The notes under the pieces were generated by a model. The model was not told the DNA's origin. It was given only the letters and a program-made list of their open reading frames with translations, and searched no databases. The translations under genes were made by a program, and so were the position numbers. From assembly GCA_037178625.1 (NCBI GenBank), contig CM074127.1:4216001-4280000 (forward strand): 64,000 nt of DNA. Reading direction: 5' to 3'. Positions 53,203 to 63,700 of this stretch are shown piece by piece (position 1 is the stretch's first letter; each line of letters starts with the position of its first letter). Origin of the DNA: Skeletonema tropicum (Eukaryota > Bacillariophyta > Thalassiosirophyceae > Thalassiosirales > Thalassiosiraceae).

Positions 53203-56085
53203 AAAATAGGTGCTTGCAAATTCAAATCAATGGAACAGTATATATACTTCGGATTTTTAATTCCTACAGCTGTTTTCAAAAAACGATCCTGTTTATCGTA
53301 AAAAGTAATTCCGCCCGTAGAAACATACCAAGGTGTGACACAGATTTGACTCGACTGCTCTCTTCCCCCCACTACCACAAAAACCAGCACCTTCACCATG
53401 ATACATACATCTTCTGGTAGCATCAGTTGCAGCAACTCGCCGCCTACATGAATGCAACTAATCGTTCCCAGTAGTACCATCAGTTAAGTATTAGATGCGA
53501 ATATGTGTATATCTTTAACCTGCTTCAACCACCGCTGAAGTGTCTTAATGTCCATCATCACGTCCCAAAAATCGTGCATGTACTTTGCGTTCACTTATCA
53601 ACCTATCATAGACATCGAGGACTTGAGTAGAACCAAACGACGGAGTAAAGACGGAGTAAATCATCGCGTCATTATTTCATATGTGGAATTCATGATGTTA
53701 TTTGGGCGTGACGGAAGTGTCGTGCGGATGGAATAATTATAAATCTTGTCGATACCATTGACGAACTTTTAGAGATACCACGTCCTCTAAAGTATGACAG
53801 CCGCATCCAATCTATCATGGGACTATTAAAACAAGAGCTCATGCTTCCGCCGATATTGAGTTTAATCGTTGGTACTTCCTCGTATTCTGCAAGGTTTTAT
53901 GAAGTTGCATGTATAGGTGATGCTGTGACACAACATACAACAATACAACAATTGTTATATGTATTGTGCGTCCCGTGTTGTTGTAGAATATGAGTAGTAA
54001 AATTGTAAACTGTAATCAGCTTCTCAAGGCTACAATGGTGTTGCTACTACAATTCAAAAGTGTCAATGACATTTCATACTTGGTCAATATTATGTAATAT
54101 TTCTGAATTGACAGTTCTACATGCTTTGAGCTACTGCTTTGCTTTAGCAGGAAGGAGCAATCTCCAGTCTTACTATTGTACACCACGTTCATTGTTGCAA
54201 GACACAGATATTGACCCCTCTGCTACTTTTATCACGTACAACCCAGTTCAGCCGCCTTCTCAACAGATATTTGTTACTTTTGTCTACGTTGGTCTGAAGT
54301 AATGTCGATGTCATGCCTGATGGGGCAAGAAGCATCATCTGGATTTTATTCCAACACGCGAGCAGCGAGTGCTCTAAGTGATCACAGCGTTGTTCGGAGA
54401 TATTTGATACTCTTTGAGGAAATGGTGTTGTTCTTGTTTTATCTTGTCCATGGTGTTATCGATCAATTTTTCAGGTACTTCCACAAGTGTATTGTATCCG
54501 GGTACCTCCTCTAAAAATATCGGCACCGGCTATCCTCACAACAAGGGGCCATTCACTTCTAACGATTCGGAAACACGTTGGTAGCCGCAAATGAGCAATA
54601 AATATCATGTTGTTGCATGTGATGATGAGGTATCCGCTATGATCTATGATGAAGTAGTGTTGCTGCGTTGCTTCTTCTCGGCAATAGGTGGATATTGCGA
54701 CATACTCCTAAACATCTTGCCCATGTTTCCGCAGTCCAAGCCTCCTGACGAAGTCAAAGAACGAAATGGTGGCGAACATGATTATTGGGACTTCGTCTGA
54801 TGATTCGGACCTACAATATATGACCTAAAGACTCGTCATACTCCACTGATGATGGTTAGGGTGGGACGAATAGTGATATCGCGGTATGCTTTCAGAATTT
54901 TCTTCTTGGTGCTCATGACGACTGTTCTCCGGTCTATCCTAAGGTCTTATTCGAATATTAAGGTGCATTGGATCAAAATGATTGCTTAGGATAGACCTGA
55001 TGCATGCTACCTAGTGAGAACTGGCTATCCGCTTTTGGGTCTTGTAGGGCCATGATTGGCATCATTTTGTGCGGAAGATGCGGAAGATGCGGAAGATGCT
55101 TGATGAGTGATGGAGGCGGGAAAAATCGGCCCAAGTGATTTTTATCAGACTCAATACGTCATTTATACTGAACCCACGTAGGAATTCGAATTTTGTATGT
55201 GCAGAATCTCTGAAATGAAAACAGCTGTACAGGTACATCTTAAAATTCCTACAGTGAGCAGCCTCTACTTACGTGGATTTTGTACCATTGGAATGTCGCA
55301 TACAATAATGTGTCAGGTGAGGTGTAAGTTCAAGCCTACGTGACGCAGTAGCTATATAGATCGAAGATCTGCGGGTTGAAGCAGTTGAAGTTTATTATAT
55401 AGGATAAGGAGAGCAGTGCTTTCCACGGCCGGACCCCCAAAAGGGGGGTTCGCATCGATATCTACCTAATTCCTACGTGAAAAAATTCTGTAGTGTCATA
55501 CCGGTTTCGCTATCATTTTCTTTTATTTGACACAAAGGAGGAGCGCGAGCGAGGCCAATACCACTTTCATTCACACCAGCCCCCTGAGGCCAGCCCCAGC
55601 GCGGGTGTCAAGGTCATTGGAGGAGAGGTCCACTCTCATTTTTCACCCCTTAAATGTATGATAAGTAGATCGAAGATACCGAAGTAATTTTATCAAGGAT
55701 ATAGACATAATTATATTTAACATAGAGTATACTTTTCAGTATAACACCTCGGGGTCTGATGTTTTGAGATCATAACTCATGACTCTTCTGGCAATGACCG
55801 GCCCCAAGGGTAAAAAAAATACCGGCCCTTCATGTTTTACACTGCGTAGGTATCAATAGCCACTTATCTCTACTTCGACTTGCTCCATCGGACAAGACCG
55901 ACGAACAAACTACTGGCACCAATCTCTGTCCTTAAGCCTATTACCGCGCTTGAGAAGATCTGGGGATGGTTGGGCCGCGGACTACGGACTATGACTCCGT
56001 GCAACTTGCAATAAATCAGTAACAAAAACAAAAGTACCTGCGTGAGAAAGGTGGCAAAGTAAAGTACAGAGTCATCGATTTCAAG
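53203..56085. other. Gene-poor spacer with repeat fragments
   Basis: This stretch of about 2.9 kb has only short frames and no recognised domain. It contains several TAGGAATT motifs (53259, 55179, 55244, 55468), a shared 14-mer TGAAAACAGCTGTA (55216-55229, inverted at 53265-53278), a triplicated GCGGAAGAT unit near 55070-55098 and a 13-bp inverted pair at 54931-54997. These look like remnants of mobile sequence. The right end must contain the promoter of the next gene. Confidence 0.5.
54931..54997. repeat. 13-bp inverted repeat with 41-nt loop
   Basis: GGTCTATCCTAAG at 54931-54943 is the exact reverse complement of 54985-54997. It could fold as a hairpin in RNA or mark a decayed small element. 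No coding context. Confidence 0.6.
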
Positions 56086-58179
56086 ATGACCCCCAAGTGC
56101 CGAGATGATAGTAATGGAACACGGCCTCGTCGCGTCAATCCCTCGTCAAAGCGCATTCGACAGAGAGAATTAGAAAACATTCGCTCCAGTCTTCGGACCA
56201 TTGAGAGCATGGGCACGAATCTGGGTTCCAGCGCTGGCGAAGCTAGCTATGAAGTCTTCAAAGAGGATGATTATGATGATGACAGGCGCGATGGATGTGT
56301 TCATGGTGCAGTGGATACTTTGAATAGCAGCTTCTCGAAGTCCTTGACGGTGTCTTTCCCAGCTATGAATGAACAGGAGTTGTCTCATTTATGCAAGTGG
56401 GATCGGCGATTACAAAGAACGGAAGTATTTGATAAATATTACTTTCCAGAAAAGTGGGAGCAGATGGAAATGAATGATCTCATCGATTTTCTCAATATTG
56501 AGGATCCTATTGCCAAGGCACGAGCGAGCCGCGATGGTGGCTTGAGTAATAGTGGGGGTAGACAACCAGGGAAGAGCCGACGATTGTCTCGGGTGAGTAG
56601 TTTTCAGGACCCTCCTGCTGAGAAGGGAGGGTTAGGTCGCCTTGCTTCTTCCTTGACTTCGTCGCTCAACGCATCATCCGAGAAGATAACAAAATTGGTC
56701 AATCCAAATGCAAAGGCTGCAGAAACAAAGCAACAAACTTTGGATCCTGTAAAAGCGACAAAACAAGCGCTTACGTCCATTTTCTTTCCTTATGTACATG
56801 ATCCGAAATCTGTTCTACTCAAACGTGACTCGGTGTTTTTGAACAATAAAAGCCTTAGCAATGAACGAGAGTTGATGCTCTTTAGCAATGGTTTTCTACT
56901 TGCTGGTCTTGCGTTGAAAGATGTCTTCCCCATGTTTCTTTCATTAAGCGATAGGGAATTCATCACACAAAAAAGCTTTTTGGACTACTTGAGATCAAAA
57001 TTTAAGGATATGGATGAGGATAGGAATGGAGGTAAGAATGTTTCAGATTGCCGTAGTGCATGTTTATGATGCCTTATTCTCACCTAAACTACCTTTTTTG
57101 ACACTGCTGAATCAGAAATCGCAATGTGGCAGGTACAGCAGCTCTTCAGTAGTCTGGGGCTGCCAATGTGTGAAAACGTTATTGTGGCTCTTACCGAGCG
57201 ATGTAAAAATGAAGATGGTGAAGAGCATGTGAAGTGGGAATCAGTGCACAAAGCTATCAAATATTCTTTCATAGAGCAATCTTCCGCGAATAATTTTCGC
57301 TTAAACAGTCTGGACGATCCTGGCAGTGACCACAATACTAGCAACGATACTAACGTAGGTTTGAAGAAGTTTTGGGTGTCGTTCCAGAGAGAGAAGGTAA
57401 AGTCAACAACAGTGGAGACTGCATCAGTCTTCTCTTCCGTCGTTCGAGTGGACAGCCTCAACATATGTCACGGGAAAGATACGAAGAGCATGGATGTTGC
57501 GAATTCTGCTGAAGCTCAAGTTTCGTTTAGCGTGACGTTGAAAGAACGTGAAAATGATCCTCTTATATTCATCTGTGGGAGACCTGAGTATCGCGATGCA
57601 TGGGTTGAAGCATTTGTTCCGGCTGTAATCCCATCACTTCAAAAGTCGAAAGATCCGGATGTAGTTGAAATGAGAAAGAATCTAGGGTGGGAGTACTTAG
57701 TTATACGGTCGTCTATCACCACGCATGTCATTTCAAATGACGTTGAACTCCTTGAATGTTGTTTGCAAGAGATTTCTTTTCGAGATCACAAGAAGATGAT
57801 CAATTCATTGGATGAATATAATGGCTACTCTCCACTCCACTATGCTACAATTCTTTGTCATACGGAATGTATGGATGTGTTGTTGGAAAATGGTGCTAAA
57901 TTCTCAATCGAAGATCGCGATGGAAGAAGCGCTATGTATCATGCATTGAGACAACGAAACGATGAAGTGGCTGACATTCTCGAAAAGTATGGGGCAGATC
58001 GCAATGATGACCTTCGTCGGGTCATCAATGATGAGATGCAAGAACAAGAAGATGAGGCGAGAAAAGCTGCTAACAAATGTGATGACTTGAGCGAACAAAG
58101 TGTTGACATGTCGTTTTCGGATAGGAGCAGAGACAGTGTTACTGAAGCGTTGATGGATGCTGTGCGTAGATTTGTTTGA
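56086..58179 (+). CDS. EF-hand, PH-like and ankyrin protein
   Basis: The exons are 56086-57031 and 57116-58179, joined in phase 1, giving 669 residues. The N-terminal 240 residues are disordered with phosphorylation-type clusters (SRRLSRVSSF). Strands near 255-285 (KSVLLKRDSVFLNN, ELMLFSNGFLLAGL) look like the first part of a PH domain. An EF-hand loop (DEDRNGEIAMWQ) follows, assembled exactly across the intron, with Gln in place of the final Glu. PH-like strands and a closing helix appear later (KKFWVSFQREK, PLIFICGRPEYRDAWVEAF). Ankyrin repeats lie at 555-620 (NGYSPLHYATILCHTECMDV, DGRSAMYHALRQRND). It is probably a calcium- and lipid-responsive adaptor. The interrupted PH is an interpretation. 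No catalytic domain. Confidence 0.7.
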
Positions 58180-58785
58180 GTTGAGTGATTTAAGTGCTGG
58201 CTCATTGATTTTTTTGAACCGCAAGAGCCAGAGTGTTAGAACTGTACATAAATCGGGGTTCTCTAGACAACACAAAACGTGAGAAACCCAACAAGAAACT
58301 ATCTTACTGTGACGTAGTAAAAGGCTCATCTTGAAGAGCCAAGATATGGAGGAAGACCTCAAGATACGGAGGATGAGCACCATGAGCCTCAACAGCCAAG
58401 GATGCTCTTACTTTATCAATCAACTATGTTAGTGCTTCGTGAATAACATAGTAATACGTTTGTTTACTGGATAGAGCATCTTGTCGGTGGTAATAGGCTG
58501 GAGCGGTAGTCTTCGTCGTTGGGCCCTGACCGGATTTTATCTTCAACACAGAGATTTTAGATATTTAACATGGGCAAGAATCTCTTTGCCAATTCCCAAA
58601 TCCAGGATCAAAGTATCGTAGCACATGGTATTATACCAAGCATGAGCTTTTTAGCTGGCTGGCTGATTTGAGTTTAAATGCTGCTATAAGCACCGTGTCA
58701 ACTTCGTTTCAATACTTTTGGTTTAAACTTTGGGTTCAAACTCGAAAGGAATTGACGGTATTAAAAATGGTGTTGAAAGATACAG
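58180..58785. other. Intergenic between two tandem signalling genes
   Basis: This 606-bp interval contains a small tandem (AGATATGGAGGA/AGATACGGAGGA near 58342-58374) and short frames. It should carry the 3' UTR of the ankyrin gene and the promoter of the cNMP-RGS gene. A 69-codon frame overlapping the next start has no support. Confidence 0.45.
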
Positions 58786-60633
58786 ATGAAAGGGACATTG
58801 CTCTATTCTGTCTCAAAGATGGTGACAGTCATGAAAATGAAAAAGAAAGCGTCGGTTCCACTGGAAACGCTTTGTGAATATCTCAAACATACGCCGTTTG
58901 ATCAGTATCTTTCTCCGGACACACTGACAGAGTTTGCCTCATGTTTTGATGGTGTAATCAAGAGTCGTCCTGGGAAAGAGATTGCGCTTGATTCGCATAA
59001 GGTTTATGTTGTTTGTCGAGGTGAAGTCGATCTGAGTACAGCTTATCCCGAAGTCGAAGGGAAAGTTGAGGCTAAGGGATTTCTTTGTCGAAAACGTTGT
59101 GGCGACATCATTAATGTAACCCAAACAGAACAAGACATCAAGCGACGAATGACCATGAAGGTTGGCAAAGCAATCGATGTGGCTGGAGATATAACAACAA
59201 CAGGCAGCGGAGAGTCCAATATTGTCTTAGTTTCAAGTACCATGAACGCCTTGAATGATTTCACCGCTGTGCATCCTGAGCTTGCTGCGCCTATAAAGGC
59301 TATTTGTATCTCTTCCATAGAGGATAGGCTTCTGACGATTTCTTTTCTTGAAGGAATCCCTAGGTCCAAGTTGAACGTTTTGGCAGCCATGTGCCGGTAT
59401 GAAGCCTTCGACGCAAACCAAATTGTCTTCAATGAGAATAGTGCAGGGACCAAATTATATTTGGTGCTTAGTGGAACGGCACTTGTGGTTGCCAATGATA
59501 AGAAGTTGTCGTCGTCACCACGAGATGTTTCATCGACTTCGCGGCCGACGTCATCCTACAGGCGTGCCATTGAGAAGTCGATCGTTCTTCAGCGATCTTT
59601 TGAGTGTGGTGGTAATCAGAAACCTCTCACGTCTTCGGCAGGCGAAGTTACAATTGCCGAACTAACTACTGGATCCTTCTTTGGTGAAACGGCGCTAGTT
59701 TTTGATATTGGTCGGACTTGTAGTGTCAAGACGAGTGAAAAGAGCTTATTCCTAACAATCGACAGGACGGACTTTCGCAATTTTCTCCGTATTTGTAGTA
59801 CAATAGAAGCGACACTCACAACATCGATCAAGAAACGAATGGTCTCGAAATTGTCGTCTCTGGGTATACCTTTTCTTACTGGTATTCCAGAAGAGATGCT
59901 TACGTCTCTTGCTACTTCGGTATCGATTCAGGAGGTGCCCATGGATCACGTCATTTGCAGGCAAGGCGATGTGGGAGACGCTTTCTTTATCATTGTTCAC
60001 GGCTCGGTAAGAGTAGAAACCAATCATGATGAAGGAACCAATCTTGGCACGCTTGGGCCTGGGCAGTACTTTGGAGAGATGAGTATTCTATTTAGCGACG
60101 AACATGCGAGGAATGCCACTGTTGTAGTATCAAGTGACAAGGCGATTTTATTGAGCATAGACAAAGATAGCTTTCAGCGAATTTTTGGGTCATCAAATAA
60201 CACGTTAGCGGCTGAATTCGAACTTCGAGTGTTGAAGCATTCGGCAAATCTCAAACACGTCCTTGCACACCCATTGGGTGTAACATCGTTCAGAGATTTC
60301 TTGGAACGAGAGCATGCTGGAGAGAACATTGACTTTTGGTCTGCAGCTGAAGACTACGCTGCGTGTACATGCGAGTCATCGCGTACGGAGAAGGCTACTT
60401 CGATATGGTTGCTCTTTGCGGCCGAATATGCGGATCGGCAAGTCAATCTCCCACATTCTATTACTTCCAAGCTAGATGATTGTATAAATACCAAAAGTGA
60501 ATTCGAGCCAGATCTCTTTGACGCAGCCAAGAAGGAGATATTCAAGCTAATGGAAAGAGACAATTTTGCAAGGTACAAGAACTCGACAGAATTCTCCGAT
60601 TTTATGAGCAGGCTAGGCATCTTGATGTTGTAA
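58786..60633 (+). CDS. Cyclic-nucleotide-binding / RGS fusion protein
   Basis: The ORF has 615 residues in one exon. Three cyclic-nucleotide-binding-type domains are arranged in tandem: a degenerate first (about 35-110), a second at 188-335 with FLEGIPRSKLNVLA and the cassette FFGETALVFDIGRTCSV, and a third at 362-470 with DHVICRQGDVGDAFFIIVHG and YFGEMSILFSDEHARNATV. The Glu and Arg that hold the cyclic phosphate are kept in domains two and three. The C-terminal 485-612 is an RGS domain: SFRDFLEREHAGENIDFWSA, then ATSIWLLFAAEYADRQVNL, EPDLFDAAKKEIFKLMERD and YKNSTEFSDFM. RGS domains speed GTP hydrolysis on G-alpha. The start may instead be ATG 58819 or 58831. This combination is unusual; see findings. 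Confidence 0.88.
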   Translation: MKGTLLYSVSKMVTVMKMKKKASVPLETLCEYLKHTPFDQYLSPDTLTEFASCFDGVIKSRPGKEIALDSHKVYVVCRGEVDLSTAYPEVEGKVEAKGFLCRKRCGDIINVTQTEQDIKRRMTMKVGKAIDVAGDITTTGSGESNIVLVSSTMNALNDFTAVHPELAAPIKAICISSIEDRLLTISFLEGIPRSKLNVLAAMCRYEAFDANQIVFNENSAGTKLYLVLSGTALVVANDKKLSSSPRDVSSTSRPTSSYRRAIEKSIVLQRSFECGGNQKPLTSSAGEVTIAELTTGSFFGETALVFDIGRTCSVKTSEKSLFLTIDRTDFRNFLRICSTIEATLTTSIKKRMVSKLSSLGIPFLTGIPEEMLTSLATSVSIQEVPMDHVICRQGDVGDAFFIIVHGSVRVETNHDEGTNLGTLGPGQYFGEMSILFSDEHARNATVVVSSDKAILLSIDKDSFQRIFGSSNNTLAAEFELRVLKHSANLKHVLAHPLGVTSFRDFLEREHAGENIDFWSAAEDYAACTCESSRTEKATSIWLLFAAEYADRQVNLPHSITSKLDDCINTKSEFEPDLFDAAKKEIFKLMERDNFARYKNSTEFSDFMSRLGILML

Positions 60634-60757
60634 TTGTAACAAGTTAAAAGACGTAAATATAATAAAAATTTTGATTTGTGTAGCATTGCCTGTTATACCC
60701 CCTCCGCTCCCTCCACGGACAGGACTCCCTCCTCCATCAACGATGTTGTTATAGAGA

Positions 60758-63700
60758 TCATATGATATGTGTTGCGTCATCAATATGCCAGTCGTATGAG
60801 CTTTCGTCCTTACAGAATGGCCCGGGATTAAACCTAGAATGAAAATATTCAGGAATGTTCCCCACACGACCATTGCCTTCAACTTCTCTCTCAAGTTTCC
60901 AATTACTAACTGTTACGTCGTAAAATCCTGCTAAAAGCTTTGTATCTGTCCTGGATATTGCATCTTGGGTTAAGTCCCGTGGTTTGTTCCATTCTGGCGA
61001 AAGATGAAACAAAAAGCTGTCACATGCAGTGCCAATACTCTTCTTACTGTTTTGAGTATGCCACTTCTTACGCTTTCGATCGTACTCCCAATTCCAGTGA
61101 AAGCCCAGTCTGTGCTTTCTTCTGCTCAAGCATTTGCGGTTGGCTTCATCTCTAGCTCCGTCCAAATCAGGAAATGCACTAGTGTGTCTAATATGTATCC
61201 TTGTTGTCTGTGTAGCCGGCAAAGGGTGGCGAAGCATTCCAGATCCTCCTGGTGGCACTAATAATCTAATACGTACTGTGACGACAGCTGAATCAAAATC
61301 GTTTCTGTCCTCTGGGAGATTCTCGAAGCGCCAAGCTATTGCGAAATCTCCAACTGGTGTTCCCTGCACAGAGGATGCGAATTTCAACATTGCGGCAGAT
61401 TTGGGGAAACGCGGCCAAAATAAAACTTGTCTACCACCTACTGTCGTTGGATGGACAGATACCCCCGCAACAGACGAGGACATCCACTCTGCTATTGCCC
61501 CAAGCATTGGATGATTTCTCGAGTAGAGGTCTTCTGAACGCCACCACGATTCCCACATAGTTGTCGCATTGTGCGTGAGCATGTATTCAGTTGTGCCAAA
61601 ACCGATTCCACTAGCCTTTCTTAGTGCAATGTGGTGAAATCCCATGTCTGAAAGTGTCTTCAACGCATAACGAATACCAAAAATCCCTTCACCAAATCCT
61701 TGCCACTGTGAATAGCTGAACTTGTAGCCCTCCTCATCTTTGATCAAAGCTCCTACCTTAACCAATTGTTCTGCGTACGGAGAGTCAAGTTCATTCAAAA
61801 ACAATGTTTCCTCGTCTCCTTCCCAGATATCGCCTTTGCGACGAAACCAATTCTTCAGCACTGCACATCTCTTCTCTCCTGGTACGATCTTTGCAAAGAT
61901 ACTCATTTCTGGACCAGGAGTTGATGGATATATTGCCATCGGATATGTAAAAATGTCTCTGCCATTCAATAGATACAATGACGAGATTCTATTTCTGATA
62001 AGTTCTGCCAGCATGACACTCTTCTTCCGCATCTTGAAGTTGCCGAGCTTATTCGATATGTATGCAATGCATCTAGATGCTGCCATGTAGAAGGCAGTGT
62101 GGGTCAAATATGTATCTCTTACAGGAAGTGCCAACCAATCGCCTAGCCCACTTCCATCTCCCGTGTACGTTTTCAACTTTTTGTCATAACCCTTCTTCAA
62201 CATGCCAGAGTCAAACTCTTTGTTCAGGAATTCTAACCAACGTGTATGAGCGGTGATTGATTCTCGAAGCAGATCATAATCAGCATAGTGCTGCATGTGC
62301 CGTACTGTCAACACTGGTGGTGCTGTCGCCCAAACCGTCTCTCCCGCTCCTTTCCCGATGCCAGCATAATCGTTCAGATTTTGCCACACTGACGTCTCAG
62401 TGTAAGCTCCATTATCCCACTGCCCGTCCATCCAATCTCGAATCGTCTTCTTGTAAAACGCACTCATATCAAACATGTGCATCGCAGAAGGACTGTTGGC
62501 AATCAAATCGCCACCGTAAGGCAGTTTCTCGCGGTGAGGACAGTCAGATTGCACGCTGAGCAAGTTGCTCCTCAAGGAGTTCTTTACTAACTCATATCCA
62601 CCATTGAGTAAAACGCTGCTGCTATCGAAAGTGCCCCACTCATGTATTGCAGTACGATACATCAAAGCATGGACATTCTTTGGAGGCTCTGAAGTGCAGC
62701 ATATCTCCGCAAATCTGAATGCGTGGGTTGTAAAATGAGATTGACGAGCTTTAGAGTACAGATCTTTCACTCGAGCTGATTTCGTTGGAGTCACATATAC
62801 ATCTTTCTGTGTTAAGATTCCATCCTGATCATCAGGGAAGCAGAAAGTATTATCTTGAGCACCTTCTGGCTCTGTGTTGTGCCGAGGGCCGCCATCATGT
62901 AATCCCATTCCAGCTACAAGCACTCGGTTGATATCACCAGTGGTCAACTCGAGTGATTCTCCATACACAACTGTAATAAACGGCCATTGTTTCTCATTTG
63001 CACCTCTGGACCCATGCGCCCGAGGGTAGATATTATTGTGGGGAATGATAGGTGGAGGCAGTCCTTCGTCGAAGTGCAGCATACCTGAAAATGCTCTACC
63101 AAAGTCAAGTAGCCATCGACCAGATCCTAGATAATGTATTTCGTCAGGACCAATGCGTTCCATAGGAAGTATCGGTGGTATTTCTGAAGGAACGAGTTGA
63201 CCAATTGGAGACGCGAAATAACCGCTGCGTGTTGTTTTTGTCGTCGTCTCACTTTTGTCCAACGCAGTTGCAATGACAGCAAGCTTTTCTCGCCGTTCAC
63301 GCTGTGTGACGTTTGTAATGTACGATACAGCTTGACTCCAATGGTTTTGGCTAGGTGAGGTTTCTGTGTTAGCGATACTCCATTTAAACGATGTATCCCA
63401 TCCTTCCATTTCCATCAGGGTAGCCATATCTATCGTTTCTCCGGTAAAAAGGTCGGACTCTATGATGTGTCCACGAGAGACTTGCCATGTTGCAGCCGAA
63501 CCCTTCGTTGGCATGGTAACATGAACTTTGCCAGATGCAGTTGTTAGGTACAACTGCGAAATCACTGTAGACGGACCATTTGCCAGAAGTTCAGGTTTTA
63601 CCATGCCAGTGATCGGTCGGTGGTCCCACCACCCTGATCCAACCGTTATACCTACGACATGAGAACCAGTGTTGTCGTCTCCAACAATGAAGTTAGTTAC

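Noticed and set aside
52286..54800. Several 60-90-codon plus-strand ORFs
   Set aside because: AT-rich composition, no motif, no splice continuity; expected by chance in this region.
58668..58877. 69-codon ORF overlapping the cNMP-RGS start
   Set aside because: Different frame from the recognised domains and without motifs.
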